Assembly: GCA_019914945.1 (NCBI GenBank)
Contig: CM034103.1
Location: 7,378,001-7,442,000, forward strand
Source of the DNA: Typha latifolia
Lineage: Eukaryota; Streptophyta; Magnoliopsida; Poales; Typhaceae
Reading direction: 5' to 3'
Length of the DNA: 64,000 nt
Below, piece by piece: positions 20,683-31,152 of the stretch. Position 1 is the first letter of the stretch. Each line of letters starts with the position of its first letter. The translations under genes and the position numbers were made by a program. The notes under the pieces were generated by a model. That model made no database searches and was not told where the DNA came from. It was given only the letters and a program-made list of their open reading frames with translations.

Positions 20683-21656
20683 TGAAAAAATCCTAGACAC
20701 AAGTATGTATCTAAATACTAGGCAATGATATCACTCGTTCGCTTAAGTAAAAGTCCGTAGAAATACTAAGAATGAAAGCAGAGATGAACGCCAAGATTTT
20801 AACGTGGAAAAACCCAAACGGGAAAAAACCACAAATCCAAACTCGGATCAAAACTAATCACTAGAATAGTAGCAGTTACAAGACCGACTCACAAAACAAC
20901 CCGTCGATCCAAACGACTTTGTTCCTCTCAGTCTTGCTCGCTAGAACCCACGATTCACTGCTTCTCGTGATTGAAGTCTAATCTCAGTAACCCTCGAGAT
21001 TGATCTTTCGTCTAGATAGCCCTTAAGACAAATGATTAAGTTTTGTAGATGAGTGGAACCTTGATAGTTGAAGAACCGATGTAGCCTCAAGAAGTCTCCT
21101 TTAATAATGCTTCTTCAACCACCCTCAAGATAGGGCATCACAATCCTTATATATGATCTCTAAGATAGAGCCAAATCTAAGTCTTATCCATACTCACGAA
21201 AGTCCAATTTTATCAAACTTCGTTGGTGCGTTCGAACGCGGCCCGGGTGCGTTCGAATGGCATGACTTGAACTCAGGTGCATTCGAACGGGCCCGAGTGC
21301 ATTCGAACGCGACAACTTGAATTCTTCAGGTTGCGTTTGAACGCGTTTGTGAACGCAGCTCTCGGTTTGTGTGAACGCAGTACCCGCGTTTGAATGCGTT
21401 TGTGAATGCGGCTCTCTGTCTGTGTGAATGTAGTACTCGCGTTCGAACGCGTTTGTGAACGCGGCTCTCTATCTGTGTGAACGCAGTGCCCGCGTTCGAA
21501 CGCGTTTGTGAACGCAGTGTGAACTCGACGGCTTTTCTCTAATAATCTTGCAATTCTTCAAACCAGAGATATTCTAGACTTGTGTAAAGCTCATATACAT
21601 GAAAAAATACACTTAGAATATTTTGTACACAATTGCCAACAAATAAAAACCTAACA
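20683..21656 (-). mobile_element. Copia E1 5' LTR
   Basis: The 974-bp LTR on the minus strand begins TGTTAGGTTTTT and ends AGGATTTTTTCA, followed by the primer-binding site. Its U3 (21225-21521) is packed with GCGTTCGAACGC and GTGAACGC motifs, including 3.5 tandem copies of a 53-bp unit. The LTR sits inside the protease region of a minus-strand family B gypsy element. No 3' LTR exists in this window. Confidence 0.85.
21333..21521. repeat. 53-bp tandem repeat in the Copia E1 LTR U3
   Basis: Units start at 21333, 21386, 21439 and 21492 (the last partial). Each opens with GCGTT(C/T)GAA(C/T)GCGTTTGTGAA and ends with GTGTGAA(C/T)G(C/T)AGT. Divergence between units is a few bases each. Confidence 0.9.
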
Positions 21657-22050
21657 GTCTCAAATAGCAACGTCAAATCCCGTGGTCGGTTCAGCATCCA
21701 AACACAATCTTCTCACTAACCTCTCGTCTAGAAAGTTGTGTGTACTCCCCAAATCGATGAGAATGTGCATACAATGCTTTCTAATGAGTCCATCTACTCG
21801 TAACGTCCTCGGCGCGGAAGTACTCGAATATGCATGCATCGATATTTTAGCTTGGATATCTTCCTCCACACCCTCCTCAACGGTCTCCTCATGGACCTCC
21901 TCTGGACACTCTCCATCATAAACAACCTCATCATCCTCCTCAATACCGTCGATAAGCATCACACTCCTGATCAATTTAGAACACCGATGACCGGGGTGAA
22001 ATGCTCATCACATCGAAAGCAAAGGCCATTCACTCTTCGCTCCTCCACCT
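21657..22050 (-). pseudogene. Gypsy family B protease region (interrupted)
   Basis: The minus strand reads RKHCMHILIDLGSTHNFLDE, the aspartic protease active site of a gypsy element with DSGS changed to DLGS. It is preceded by an acidic linker (DEVVYDGECPEEVHEETVEE). It ends at GFDVAI, exactly where the Copia E1 LTR starts. In other B copies this point continues as GDGTKL, so the Copia insertion cut the gene. Confidence 0.8.
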
Positions 22051-23343
22051 AGGCAGGTGTGAGAGTTTGAACGGGGGGTCTTGTGCCTCCTCTAACATCA
22101 GAAGAAGGTCTCAAAGGTGGTCGTGGTTTAGTACTCGCAGCTACTATTTTTGAAACCGCTGAATTTCCAGCCGACATTCTAGGTGCAAACCGCCCATCTC
22201 GGTTGGCCCAATTGGTTTTCGCTGCCATCTTTAGAGCCCTATACTTTTGTTCCATCCTCATTGCCTTCTCAAAGGCCTCCTCAAGAGTAGTAGGACATAG
22301 AGTACGAATATCCGCTTGTATCTCATCCCACAGCTATGAAATAATTGTACTCATCAATGTCCATTCGGGCCAAGGTAGCTCACAACGACTACTAACTCTC
22401 TCAAACGCAGCTTGGTACTCCAATAGGGTCATCCTTTGAACCATCTTACTTAATGTGGCAGCAAAATCTTCATATGCCGCAGTCCCAAATCTATGAGTAA
22501 TCCTCCTATAAAAATCAGCAAATCTGGTAAATCCACTACCACGAATAATCGATCTATATCAATGCAATGTCGTTCCTTAGAGGTGAAAGCTTGCCATCTG
22601 GACTTTTGCATCTTCCGCTATACCTTGACAATCAAAATATTGTTCAACTTGAAACACCCAATTCGTTGGATCACCACCATAGAATTTTGGAAAGTTCAAG
22701 CTTGCGGTTCTCCCCTGAATAGCATTGTTGGGTTCGCGAAAGATCCTTGGTTTTGGTATAAACCTTTGTGCAAGTTGATCACCTTCTCTAAATCCTCGAG
22801 CACGTCCATCACCATCTCCATAGGGATCAACCTCATCCTCGTAGTGCCAATCCTACTCATCGACGAAGCGCACCAATGCCTCACGCCTCTCGGGTTCCAC
22901 CTTCGCCGGCATTGGGTTTTGCAATGGAGGTGGGGAATGATGTGTGGGCATAGGTAAGAGGGGATCATTGACATTTGCATGACGCACCTGGACCTGTAAG
23001 GTATCAGTTCGATGGAGTCCAACCGCTGGTCCTTCTTGGAACTCCGATCGCCTTCGAGAAGATAACGAATCAAATCAGTTTTTGACATATTCCTTGAAAT
23101 TATTGTGATCCTTTTGAATTGAGCCAACTCTATGCATCAACATATGGAACATGCCCCTAATTTCATCCATATTCGCACTCATGGACGTTGGTTGACTCAG
23201 TCCTGCCGTGGTCGCTCCATATTCGCACTCACGGTTAGGGTCATCGTGGATTGAGTCATCCCTTGTCGGTGTGCTCTTCATAGGTCTCCTTATTGATGTC
23301 ATCTTCTTTGTTCCAACCATTAATGGAAGTCTAAGGTTCGCCT
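22051..23343 (-). pseudogene. Gypsy family B Gag
   Basis: The minus strand carries a Retrotrans_gag region followed by a basic C-terminal segment. The MEQKYRALKMAAKTNW segment is near 22200-22260, then comes NRDGRFAPRMSAGNSAV. A Met near 23310 starts MTSIRRPMKSTPTRDDSIHD, a conserved N-terminus also seen in the plus-strand B copy at 36384. Frameshifts near 22330, 22500 and 22960 break it. The function in the family is assembly of the virus-like particle. Confidence 0.75.
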
Positions 23344-23419
23344 GCTCTAATACTAATTTGTTAAGCTCTGATACCAATTGATAGGCTCTGATACCAAATT
23401 GATAAGCTCTGATACCACT
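23344..23419 (-). repeat. Fourfold tandem primer-binding-site array
   Basis: GCTCT(G/A)ATACCA-type motifs start at 23344, 23365, 23385 and 23406, a period of 20-21 bp. On the minus strand each reads TGGTATCAGAGC. The copy at 23406 adjoins the LTR and is the normal primer site. The others extend into the Gag leader. Confidence 0.85.
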
Positions 23420-23645
23420 TGATAAGATCTGGAACCAAAGATAAGCTACACAACGATTCCTTCAAGATCTGGATGTATTACAGGAATCAGTCTGCGCAAA
23501 CTTGGAAAATATTTGTCAAATATTCTCTAGTAGTCAGACAATTACAAAACAAATTGGGTTAGATTTGCAACTTCCTGAACTACAACTTTTGTATTTATGC
23601 CATTCATAGATTGTAACTGTAGCAGGGACAAAAATACGGAATAAC
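23420..23645 (-). mobile_element. Gypsy family B 5' LTR, 3' part only
   Basis: The sequence matches the end of the LTR at 16177 and stops abruptly at 23645, where a plus-strand Copia LTR begins with TGTTAG. The U3 is missing from the window. Confidence 0.8.
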
Positions 23646-24264
23646 TGTTAGTAATTTCATGTATTTGACATGAATATTTTAGTAACTTTGAGCTAAGTTT
23701 TAAGTGGGGCCCATACATTATTAATGATGGTTTAATGGTGGAATTAATTTAGCTCAAAGAGTACTTTATTGCCATATATTCACTTAGTCAAATCCATGAA
23801 GAGAAGTGAATGAAAATTAGCTCTAAAGTGGGTATTATGGCAATGGAAAATAAGGAAAAGTGAGTTTAGTACCATATTAGATATTTAAGAAATATTAGTA
23901 TGGTATATAAATAACAAACTTCTTATGGGCTTTGGGCCCCAAAAGGGGTACCTTTTACATCTTTTCGTCGAGCCTATTTAATTCTATAAATAGGCTGACA
24001 ATCTGCATAATTTCATATAGAAATTTGGTTCATTCCTTCTAGGCGAGTCTTAAGTTTGAGTCTGCATTTGAGAGAGAGCACAACACGGTTAAGGTTTAAC
24101 AAGTTATTCAAAAGTTGCTTCCTTTTGAGTGCAAGATAGTCGTTATATCCTAGGAGACTGATGTTCACTGTTCTAGAAGCAATCGGTGGAGGGCGAATTG
24201 GTCTTAAGGAGATAGTGTCCAACACTAGACTCGACTATTCAGAATTTTATATTTACCGCCAACA
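23646..24264 (+). mobile_element. Copia E2 5' LTR
   Basis: The LTR begins TGTTAGTAATTTCATG. A probable end is ATTTACCGCCAACA at 24251-24264, giving about 619 bp. A copia gag starts 90 bp later. No perfect tRNA-Met site follows the end, so the boundary is approximate. It is inserted in the family B 5' LTR. Confidence 0.65.
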
Positions 24265-24354
24265 ATCTTAAGACGAATTCTTTGGTTGTTACTCTGATTC
24301 CAGTTAGTGTTCTTTTCTTCTAATCGGATTTCTATTTTTCTTTCATTCTTTTAG

Positions 24355-24777
24355 ATGGCTGAAATAGTAAAGAGTACTATTTCCCCTATCACTGCTCCTC
24401 AAGTACCTGTAGTTCATGGAGAAAAGTCTGAGAAGTTCTGTGGTGCAGAATTTAAGAAATGGCAACAGAAAATGCTCTTCCATCTAACCACCTTGAATTT
24501 GGCTAAATTCTTCCATGAAGATGTGCCTAAACTCCGAAAGAAGAAAACTGATAGGCAAGTAGTTGCTGTAGTGGATACGTGGAAGCATGTTGACTTCCTT
24601 TGCCAAAATTATATCCTTAATGGACTGGACAACTCGTTGTATAACGTGTATAGTTCAGTAAAAAGGTTTAAGGAATTATGGGAATCTTTAGACAAGAAGT
24701 ACAAGATAGAAGATGCCGGTGCAAAGAAATTTGTAGTTGGTAAATTTCTTGAGTATAAGATGGTTGACACTAAATAA
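24355..24777 (+). CDS. Copia E2 Gag N-terminus, truncated
   Basis: An ATG-started frame of 140 residues reads MAEIVKSTISP near its start. It continues with a FKKWQQKMLFHLTTLNLAKF segment and FLCQNYILNGLDNSLYNVY, the N-terminal half of a copia Gag (UBN2_2 type). KKFVVGKFLEYKMVDTK is followed by a stop, and the recognisable sense continues as VQDLQV until 24811, where the giant family C LTR starts. The rest of this Copia element is not present downstream. Confidence 0.8.
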   Translation: MAEIVKSTISPITAPQVPVVHGEKSEKFCGAEFKKWQQKMLFHLTTLNLAKFFHEDVPKLRKKKTDRQVVAVVDTWKHVDFLCQNYILNGLDNSLYNVYSSVKRFKELWESLDKKYKIEDAGAKKFVVGKFLEYKMVDTK

Positions 24778-24811
24778 GTGATTAACTAGGTGCAAGATCT
24801 TCAAGTGATAA

Positions 24812-27800
24812 TGTAATAACCAAGATAAAAAAATATAATAAAATAAATAAATAAAATAATATTAATAACAATAATAATAATAATATATAAATTAAATATT
24901 AAAAAAATGAGAAAAGAAGGAAAAAAAATTAAAAAAAAAATTGTTGCATGCCACGAGTTCGTGCCATGCAAATTGTGGGTGCACGTTGAGGGCGCCACGT
25001 GCGCCCACAACCGCCGGCCCGGCCAACCGGGTTGGGCCAGCTGGTTGTGGCGGGCCCGGTGCCGCCGCAGCTGCCACCTCCTCCTCCACCGCCTTCCCTC
25101 TCTCTCTTTATATATATCTCTCTCTCTTTCTTTCTCATATTCTCTCTCTCTCCCTCTCTCTCTCTCTTGCTCTCTCTCTTTCTCTCACATATTTTCTTGC
25201 CGACGCCGGCCTACTGCCGCCGTCACTGCCGTCGCTGCCGCAACACCACCCTCACCGTCTCTCTCTATAGGTCTCTCTCTAAAGACTCATTCTCTCTCTC
25301 TTACCCTCCTCTCTCTCCCAATCACCTCTCTCTCTCGAGCTCTCTCTCTCTCCTTCGCTTATCGACGCTGGCCTGCCGCTGTCATCGTCGTCGCCGTTAC
25401 GGCCAAGGTGAGCCTCCCTCCCTTCCCTTCTCTTATTCTTCTCCTTCTTCTTCTTCTTCTTCTTCTTCTTCTTCTTCTTCTTCTTCTTCCATTCCTCTAC
25501 TTCTTTTTCCACTGTTCGTTTTACCTTCTCTGGTAATAAAACAAGTGTAAAGTACTTATGTTATTTAGTTAATCTAAATTAGATCTTTAATTTAATTTGT
25601 CAAGAATAGATATATCTAGTAACATGGTAAGTGTAATTAGTGTAATTTTAGTTAATTATAATTATAAATATTTGTACATAAATATATTCTTAACTTCATA
25701 TATTTATTAGAGTAATACATGTCTTTATAATTAGGTACATATATATATATATGTATAACTTATTATACATTATTATGCATGTAACATAATAGTAGGTTTA
25801 CTTAATGTTTATATTACATGATTAAGTAAAGATTATTCTATATGCAACTCTTAATTTGTTTAGTAAGGGTAGTAGTGACAAAGTAATTAAAGTATAATTA
25901 TATAATATTATATAATATAGGTGCTTTTATCTTAAATTATATTATTGTACATGGAGCTCTTTTACGTTTCTATTATCAAAAGAGATTGACTATTATATAA
26001 TTAGCAAACTATGGTTTTATAAATAAATCTACAATTAGAATAATAACATACTAATATTATTATAATTAAATATATGATATAGATCAAATTATTTAATAAA
26101 AACAAAAGAAGGAATTTTAAATTTAATAATTCATCATATGTTACACAAACGGATCCTAATTAGATAAATAACTGACCTTATATTACTTAAATATTTTTAG
26201 ATCCCGAACACCCTAATTTGAGACCCCGTGGACCCTGACGATGAGTTGATATTGGACTAACGGACGTGAGAGATGCGTGGTTCGTGTTCTCTAGTCAAGT
26301 GTGAGTAGTCTTATCCCTTAAACGCCTTTCTCAAATTAGGATATATTATATCTTATGTACACGAATGTTTTGGCCTCCAGCATGATTATATGACTTTATT
26401 AAGAGATGATTACAGTCGAGCATATTTTTATCATGCATAAAATTAGGCTGATCTTGGATATGAGTATGATGATGATAAATAAAGATGATTAGAGATGATT
26501 ATACTGTTATGACTTTGTGTCGGAGTGATTTCTAGTATGAGTGTGCATGTGATAGACTAGCAGGAGTATGCATGTGTTAGATACATGGTTGGAGTCTATA
26601 TTGCATCATTTTTCTCTTGATTCCTGTTCCACCTAAATTTATGTTATGCATTGACTCGTTATCGTACTGGATATATGCATGTGATGTGGCATTTAGAAGG
26701 AAAGCATGAAATGTGATTGATAAGATAGTTGATACAAAGCATGAGGATACCCAAGTAGGCGCTAGGGTTAGGGGTGCCTGGAGTGATGATTATAGTTGCT
26801 AATATGCGATATCTCGTGGCCCATGTCCGCGGTCAGTTGAGTCTGTACGCACAGACAATCGGACACATGCCGTTCGCTAGGGCATATGTGGCGAGTTATC
26901 CTCATGAGATTTCCATCAACTATATGGGTGCCCGGTCTGGATGGATGTTGATACCCTAGCGGGTGACGGGGTATGATTATATTTGAGATACTCTTGCGGG
27001 TCGCGGAGTATGCTCTGAGCCTTCGGACATGATGTTGAGACCGAGTACTAGGTGTTTGACTATGCAAAGTGGTCTAGTATGATGATATTATACCGAGATG
27101 CCGGTGATGATTATGACGTTAAGAAATACATATGATTTCATTATCATCTAGTTACCTGATTATCGAGTGATCAATATGTATCATATATGGTTGCATTTGA
27201 TATCATAGCATGGTCATGGTCGGCATGCATCATGTGTCATATTTGAGAGAGAGTTGTGATGATAGTATAATATGGAAATCTGTTTACTCATTGTCGAGAA
27301 TTATATACTTTTATCAATTACGACATATTATCTACTTTTCATTTATATATTATTGAGGATACATTCATATACTCATTTATGACATGATGCTCTTGTTGGT
27401 TCATATTATTCAGTACATGATTTACTCTCTGTTTGACATCACTGATTCGAGGTAAGATTTATTCGCTAAGCCTTTTGCTCATGACTCTCTTTATTTCTTT
27501 CTTTTTAACCCCCACAGATATTATGGTACGTGATACCGCCTTGAGATACCCTGATGAGATATTTTAGAGCAAAGATGAGGTAAGCTATAGATGATGGTTT
27601 ATATAGAAATTGAGTTGTACCAGTATTTGATATTTGTACTCTTTTGTATTAGACAATGATCTGTATGATACAGGTCGAATCATGGCATACTCTTGTATTA
27701 GTTGTTTTAATTATATCTTGATAGTTTGTTGTGCCCTGTGTGGGTCCTATAAGATTATGTAGTAGTTTAATATATATTATTGTGGTCTGGGATATTCATA

Positions 27801-28014
27801 TGTTAACAGGTTTATTTGATTAACAGTATAATTTATCTGGTGATTGATTATGTGATCATGGATAGGTTAGCAGGTTTTATTTGATGATGTCATGATTATA
27901 TATGAACAGGAGTGTATCTGTGCGTGACGGCCCCCGCCCAACTTGTCACGTGCGCCGTGCGTGCCGTGTGGCTGCGTGGGCGTGCACGTGCCCGTGCTGG
28001 GCGGGGGTGTTACA
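24812..28014 (+). repeat. Family C 5' LTR (3203 bp)
   Basis: The LTR starts TGTAATAACCAAG and ends GCTGGGCGGGGGTGTTACA. It contains a GC-rich block (24975-25100), long CT-rich tracts (25090-25370), a (CTT)n run (25441-25490), and AT-rich DNA (25550-26180). Its conserved 3' half begins TACTTAAATATTTTTAGATC near 26186. The GC-rich terminal 100 bp repeats GTGCGCCGTGCGTGCCG-type motifs. The copy at 31153-34282 is alignable throughout, with many substitutions and small indels. Confidence 0.85.
25090..25490 (+). repeat. CT-rich and (CTT)n simple repeat inside the family C LTR
   Basis: The tract is (TCTC)n, interrupted by short GC-rich pieces, and ends in about 16 CTT units at 25441-25490. Long Ser/Leu-rich open frames here are artefacts of the repeat. 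Confidence 0.9.
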
Positions 28015-28021
28015 ATTCATG

Positions 28022-28032
28022 TGGTATCAGAG
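28022..28032 (+). other. Family C primer-binding site
   Basis: TGGTATCAGAG lies 8 bp inside the 5' LTR end and is complementary to the 3' end of initiator tRNA-Met. Confidence 0.8.
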
Positions 28033-31000
28033 ATTAGGTTTAAGGATGATCTGGCAAACCATCAATTATAGTAGTTGTCGGTTTATTTTAGGGTTACCCT
28101 AGTAGTCAACCTCGATGAGTTTGATAATTAATTGGTTGAGATAGAAATCTAGGTTGTGATGTTGAGATTATTAAGTTTTGATACTTGACGATATTGATAG
28201 AAATAATTTGTGATATTGGTATATTGAAAACTTATCTGAGCGACTAATGAATAGGAAGAGATAGTACTAAATCATGCATTTATGTTATTGAGGTCGAGGT
28301 GTTATAGTTAGTGGAGCATAATATTAGAGATGTCAACATGTTCATATGTTGTGATAAAGTGTAGAAATTTATAAACATGTGGAGATATGTATTTTGTGCA
28401 GAAGGATTATTATTACTAGATTCGAGGTTATTCTAAGTAGACATAGCATATTTTTAGATTTTTGATCTTTTATGGATATATGTGAGATTAGGAGATTGAT
28501 ATAAAAGATATATGTGCAGAGAGACTATTCTGATTTTTTATGAAAGTTATAATTATGGATTGTGGATGGATGAGTAAGACACAATGATTTTGTATAGTGA
28601 AAAAATATATTAGGTGATGTGATATAGATGATTGTAGATTGTATATGGAAAATTTTTTTTGGGATAACTGGTATGATAAAATTATGTTTGCAAGATAGTT
28701 GTGTTAGTTGGTATAAAATTTTAATTATAGCGATAATGGGTGATTTAGTAGGGATATGTGTGTCTAACAATATTGTTAGAGGATTAACGTCTCATTTAAA
28801 TCTTTGAGTTGATTACCAAACAAAGTAATGGGTATAGGAAATATGACTTGGATACAGTTATTGAATTGGGAGTGATGTTAGTAGTTGAGATGTAATATAT
28901 ATCTTTCTGGATGAGATGGTAGTAGGTTTAGTTTAGAAGTTGCTGATTGTGTGAATTTGATTAGATAGAAAGAATGATAATGAAAGGAATTATATAGGGT
29001 GATGATAGTTGCTAAAGTTGACTGTATCATGATATATCTTGTATGACAATGAAAATATATTATGGTTATTAGTTTAGTTTTGAACATTGATTTAGAGGAT
29101 AAGAATATTATAGCCTAAAGATCGTGTATGTTGGGTGATGAATTTTAATTCCAAGTATACAGACTTATTTTATTATGATTATTAGGTGATATTAATGATG
29201 TTGTAGAAGGATGTTGATGATACTATACGATTAAATTGTGCAGTATATATAGTGGACTTTGTATAGAGGATGTGATAGAATATTAAATTAAGACTCTTGA
29301 AGAAATATGAAGTTTAAGTGATTTAATTAGGAATGAGATACGTTGGTATAGATGTTAAATTGAGATATTATGTGTTTTGACATGTTAGTTGTTTCGATGA
29401 TACTAACTTAAGAGATAATTTGATAGAGTTATTCATAGAGCCTATAGACTTGATCATTTGTTATGATTGATAGATGGTTTGGAAGTTGAACTAATTGCTT
29501 CATAGTACAGATCATATTTAGTGTATCAATGGATGTTATTTATACAGCTAAAAGATAAATAGATAATGATGTATAGGAAAGTGATTATATTAGCATTTGT
29601 TTGACCGTTGGCTTACATGTTCGATTATTATTAGAGATTATTGAGCGAACCTTTTATAATGATGATATTGATCTTAATAATTTTAAAGACTTATATGTTT
29701 GCATTTGAGTCTTAAGATAAAGATATTTGATTGGAAGATAATGATTTCATGATTAGTTCTATTATAGTTGTACAAATTTGATCTTTTAATGAATTGCAAA
29801 GTTAAATCTAAAAAAAAAGGAAGATATACTAGTAAGGTTGTAATTTATGTTTCTAGATGTCTTCTGATCTATATGAATAAGTTATTGTTAGTTATTTTAT
29901 TGGCGGATCATAATAGCATGACCAATTCGGGAAATTAATGTTACTAGTTTTAGTTCATGTACAATATTTTTGTGGATTTGTCTAAGTCATATTTATGTGT
30001 TCTTAAATAATAAGTATAATGGATTAGTAAATAGTTGTGTGGCAATAAATCAATATTATAAATTGAATATTATATCTGTCGAGATATTCAAGAGATTACT
30101 AGATTACTTAGTAGAACTCAATAGATAGTCTTTGGATCTGAATATCGATATCATTAAGTGATATTTTGGTGGATATACTAGTAGTGATAATAATTAAATA
30201 GATAATGATCAAACTGGAATTATGTGAATCGAGGAATAAATAGTTTGGACACAGAGAAATGATTGATAGAAAGATCATTATAAAGTTTATCATGTATATT
30301 TCTTCAGATAGTTTGAATTTAACCTTTTAGGTATTGCAGATTAAGAAGGAAGATAATGTGGAGAATCAGAAAGGTGTATAAATTCGTTTGAGGTTGCATT
30401 CGGATTAACATTGATAGGTTGGATTTGATGAACGATATGTTATTTTGAAGAGTATATTATGAATACAAGTTGATATTGTATTCTTATATGAATAGGTGTG
30501 ATCTCTTATATTGAGCAGTACACTTTAAATAACAGAGTTTGTATTATCGCCTAAATTTTATGAGGATATCGGATGATGCTGAGTATGTTTAGATTAGTGA
30601 CATTATTTGTCTAGAAAGAGAAGCATGAATTAAGTATTTCAGATGTTCTTGAAATAACTTGTATTCGTCGTTCTACCTGGTATTGGTGATAGTATTGAGA
30701 AATAATCCATCGAGCATGTTTGGGATCGAAGTATACATTCAATAGATTAGAGATAATTTACTTAAATAGGTTGTATTGTATTATCATAGGTGGTTATGGC
30801 ATTACATTGTTATATGGTTGCAGTTAGCAGAATAAATGATAGTTTTGGGGAGGTTCAGGTATTTTGGAGTAGAACATGACACTTTTCATATTGTCGAATC
30901 AGTGTACGTTCTTTCTTGCAGACCAGTAGTATTATTGATGTCTATGGATATAGTATGATTACTTATATGCAAGTCACTTGTTGTTGTGAAATGTTAGGAG

Positions 31001-31140
31001 ATAATGACTAAACTAGTAAACGAAGTATAAGTGATGGATCTAAAAAAAGTGAGATTGCATAATTATCGATTTGATTAGATATGTGGATTTTTTTTCAATA
31101 CCAGCGTGATATAAATTTCGAGGTCGAAATTTTCATAAGC

Positions 31141-31152
31141 AGGGAAGGAAAA
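31141..31152 (+). other. Family C polypurine tract
   Basis: AGGGAAGGAAAA lies directly before the 3' LTR start TGTAATAACCC, the site that primes plus-strand DNA synthesis. Confidence 0.8.

Larger units (their letters stand above)
28015..31152 (+). mobile_element. Internal region of the family C element, non-coding and cytosine-poor
   Basis: The 3.14-kb interior begins with the tRNA-Met primer site TGGTATCAGAG (28022-28032) and ends with the purine tract AGGGAAGGAAAA (31141-31152). No open frame longer than about 80 codons exists on either strand, and I could recognise no Gag, protease, RT or integrase motif. Cytosine is very scarce on the plus strand while guanine is normal: the line at 28921-28980 has 1 C and 17 G. 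It is either a non-autonomous (LARD-type) element or a gag-pol region decayed beyond recognition. Confidence 0.75.

Noticed and set aside
16765..21521. TTCGAA repeats as Pol III B boxes
   Set aside because: GTTCGAACGC matches the first six bases of the B box, but the last C is misplaced, and no A box or terminator accompanies the arrays.
16765..21521. TTCGAA repeats as heat-shock elements
   Set aside because: Heat-shock elements need a two-base gap between GAA and TTC. Here the halves are contiguous.
21333..21521. A CRISPR array
   Set aside because: The 53-bp units are directly adjacent, with no unique spacers, in an LTR of a plant genome.
24907..25550. Open frames of up to 209 codons on the plus strand
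   Set aside because: They consist of Ser/Leu runs from CT and CTT simple repeats inside the family C LTR and have no family signature. The same applies to 31306-31793 and 43615-44297.
28525..29087. Minus-strand frames of 69-81 codons in the family C interior
   Set aside because: Cytosine scarcity on the plus strand removes G from minus-strand codons and so lowers stop frequency there. The products have no domain.
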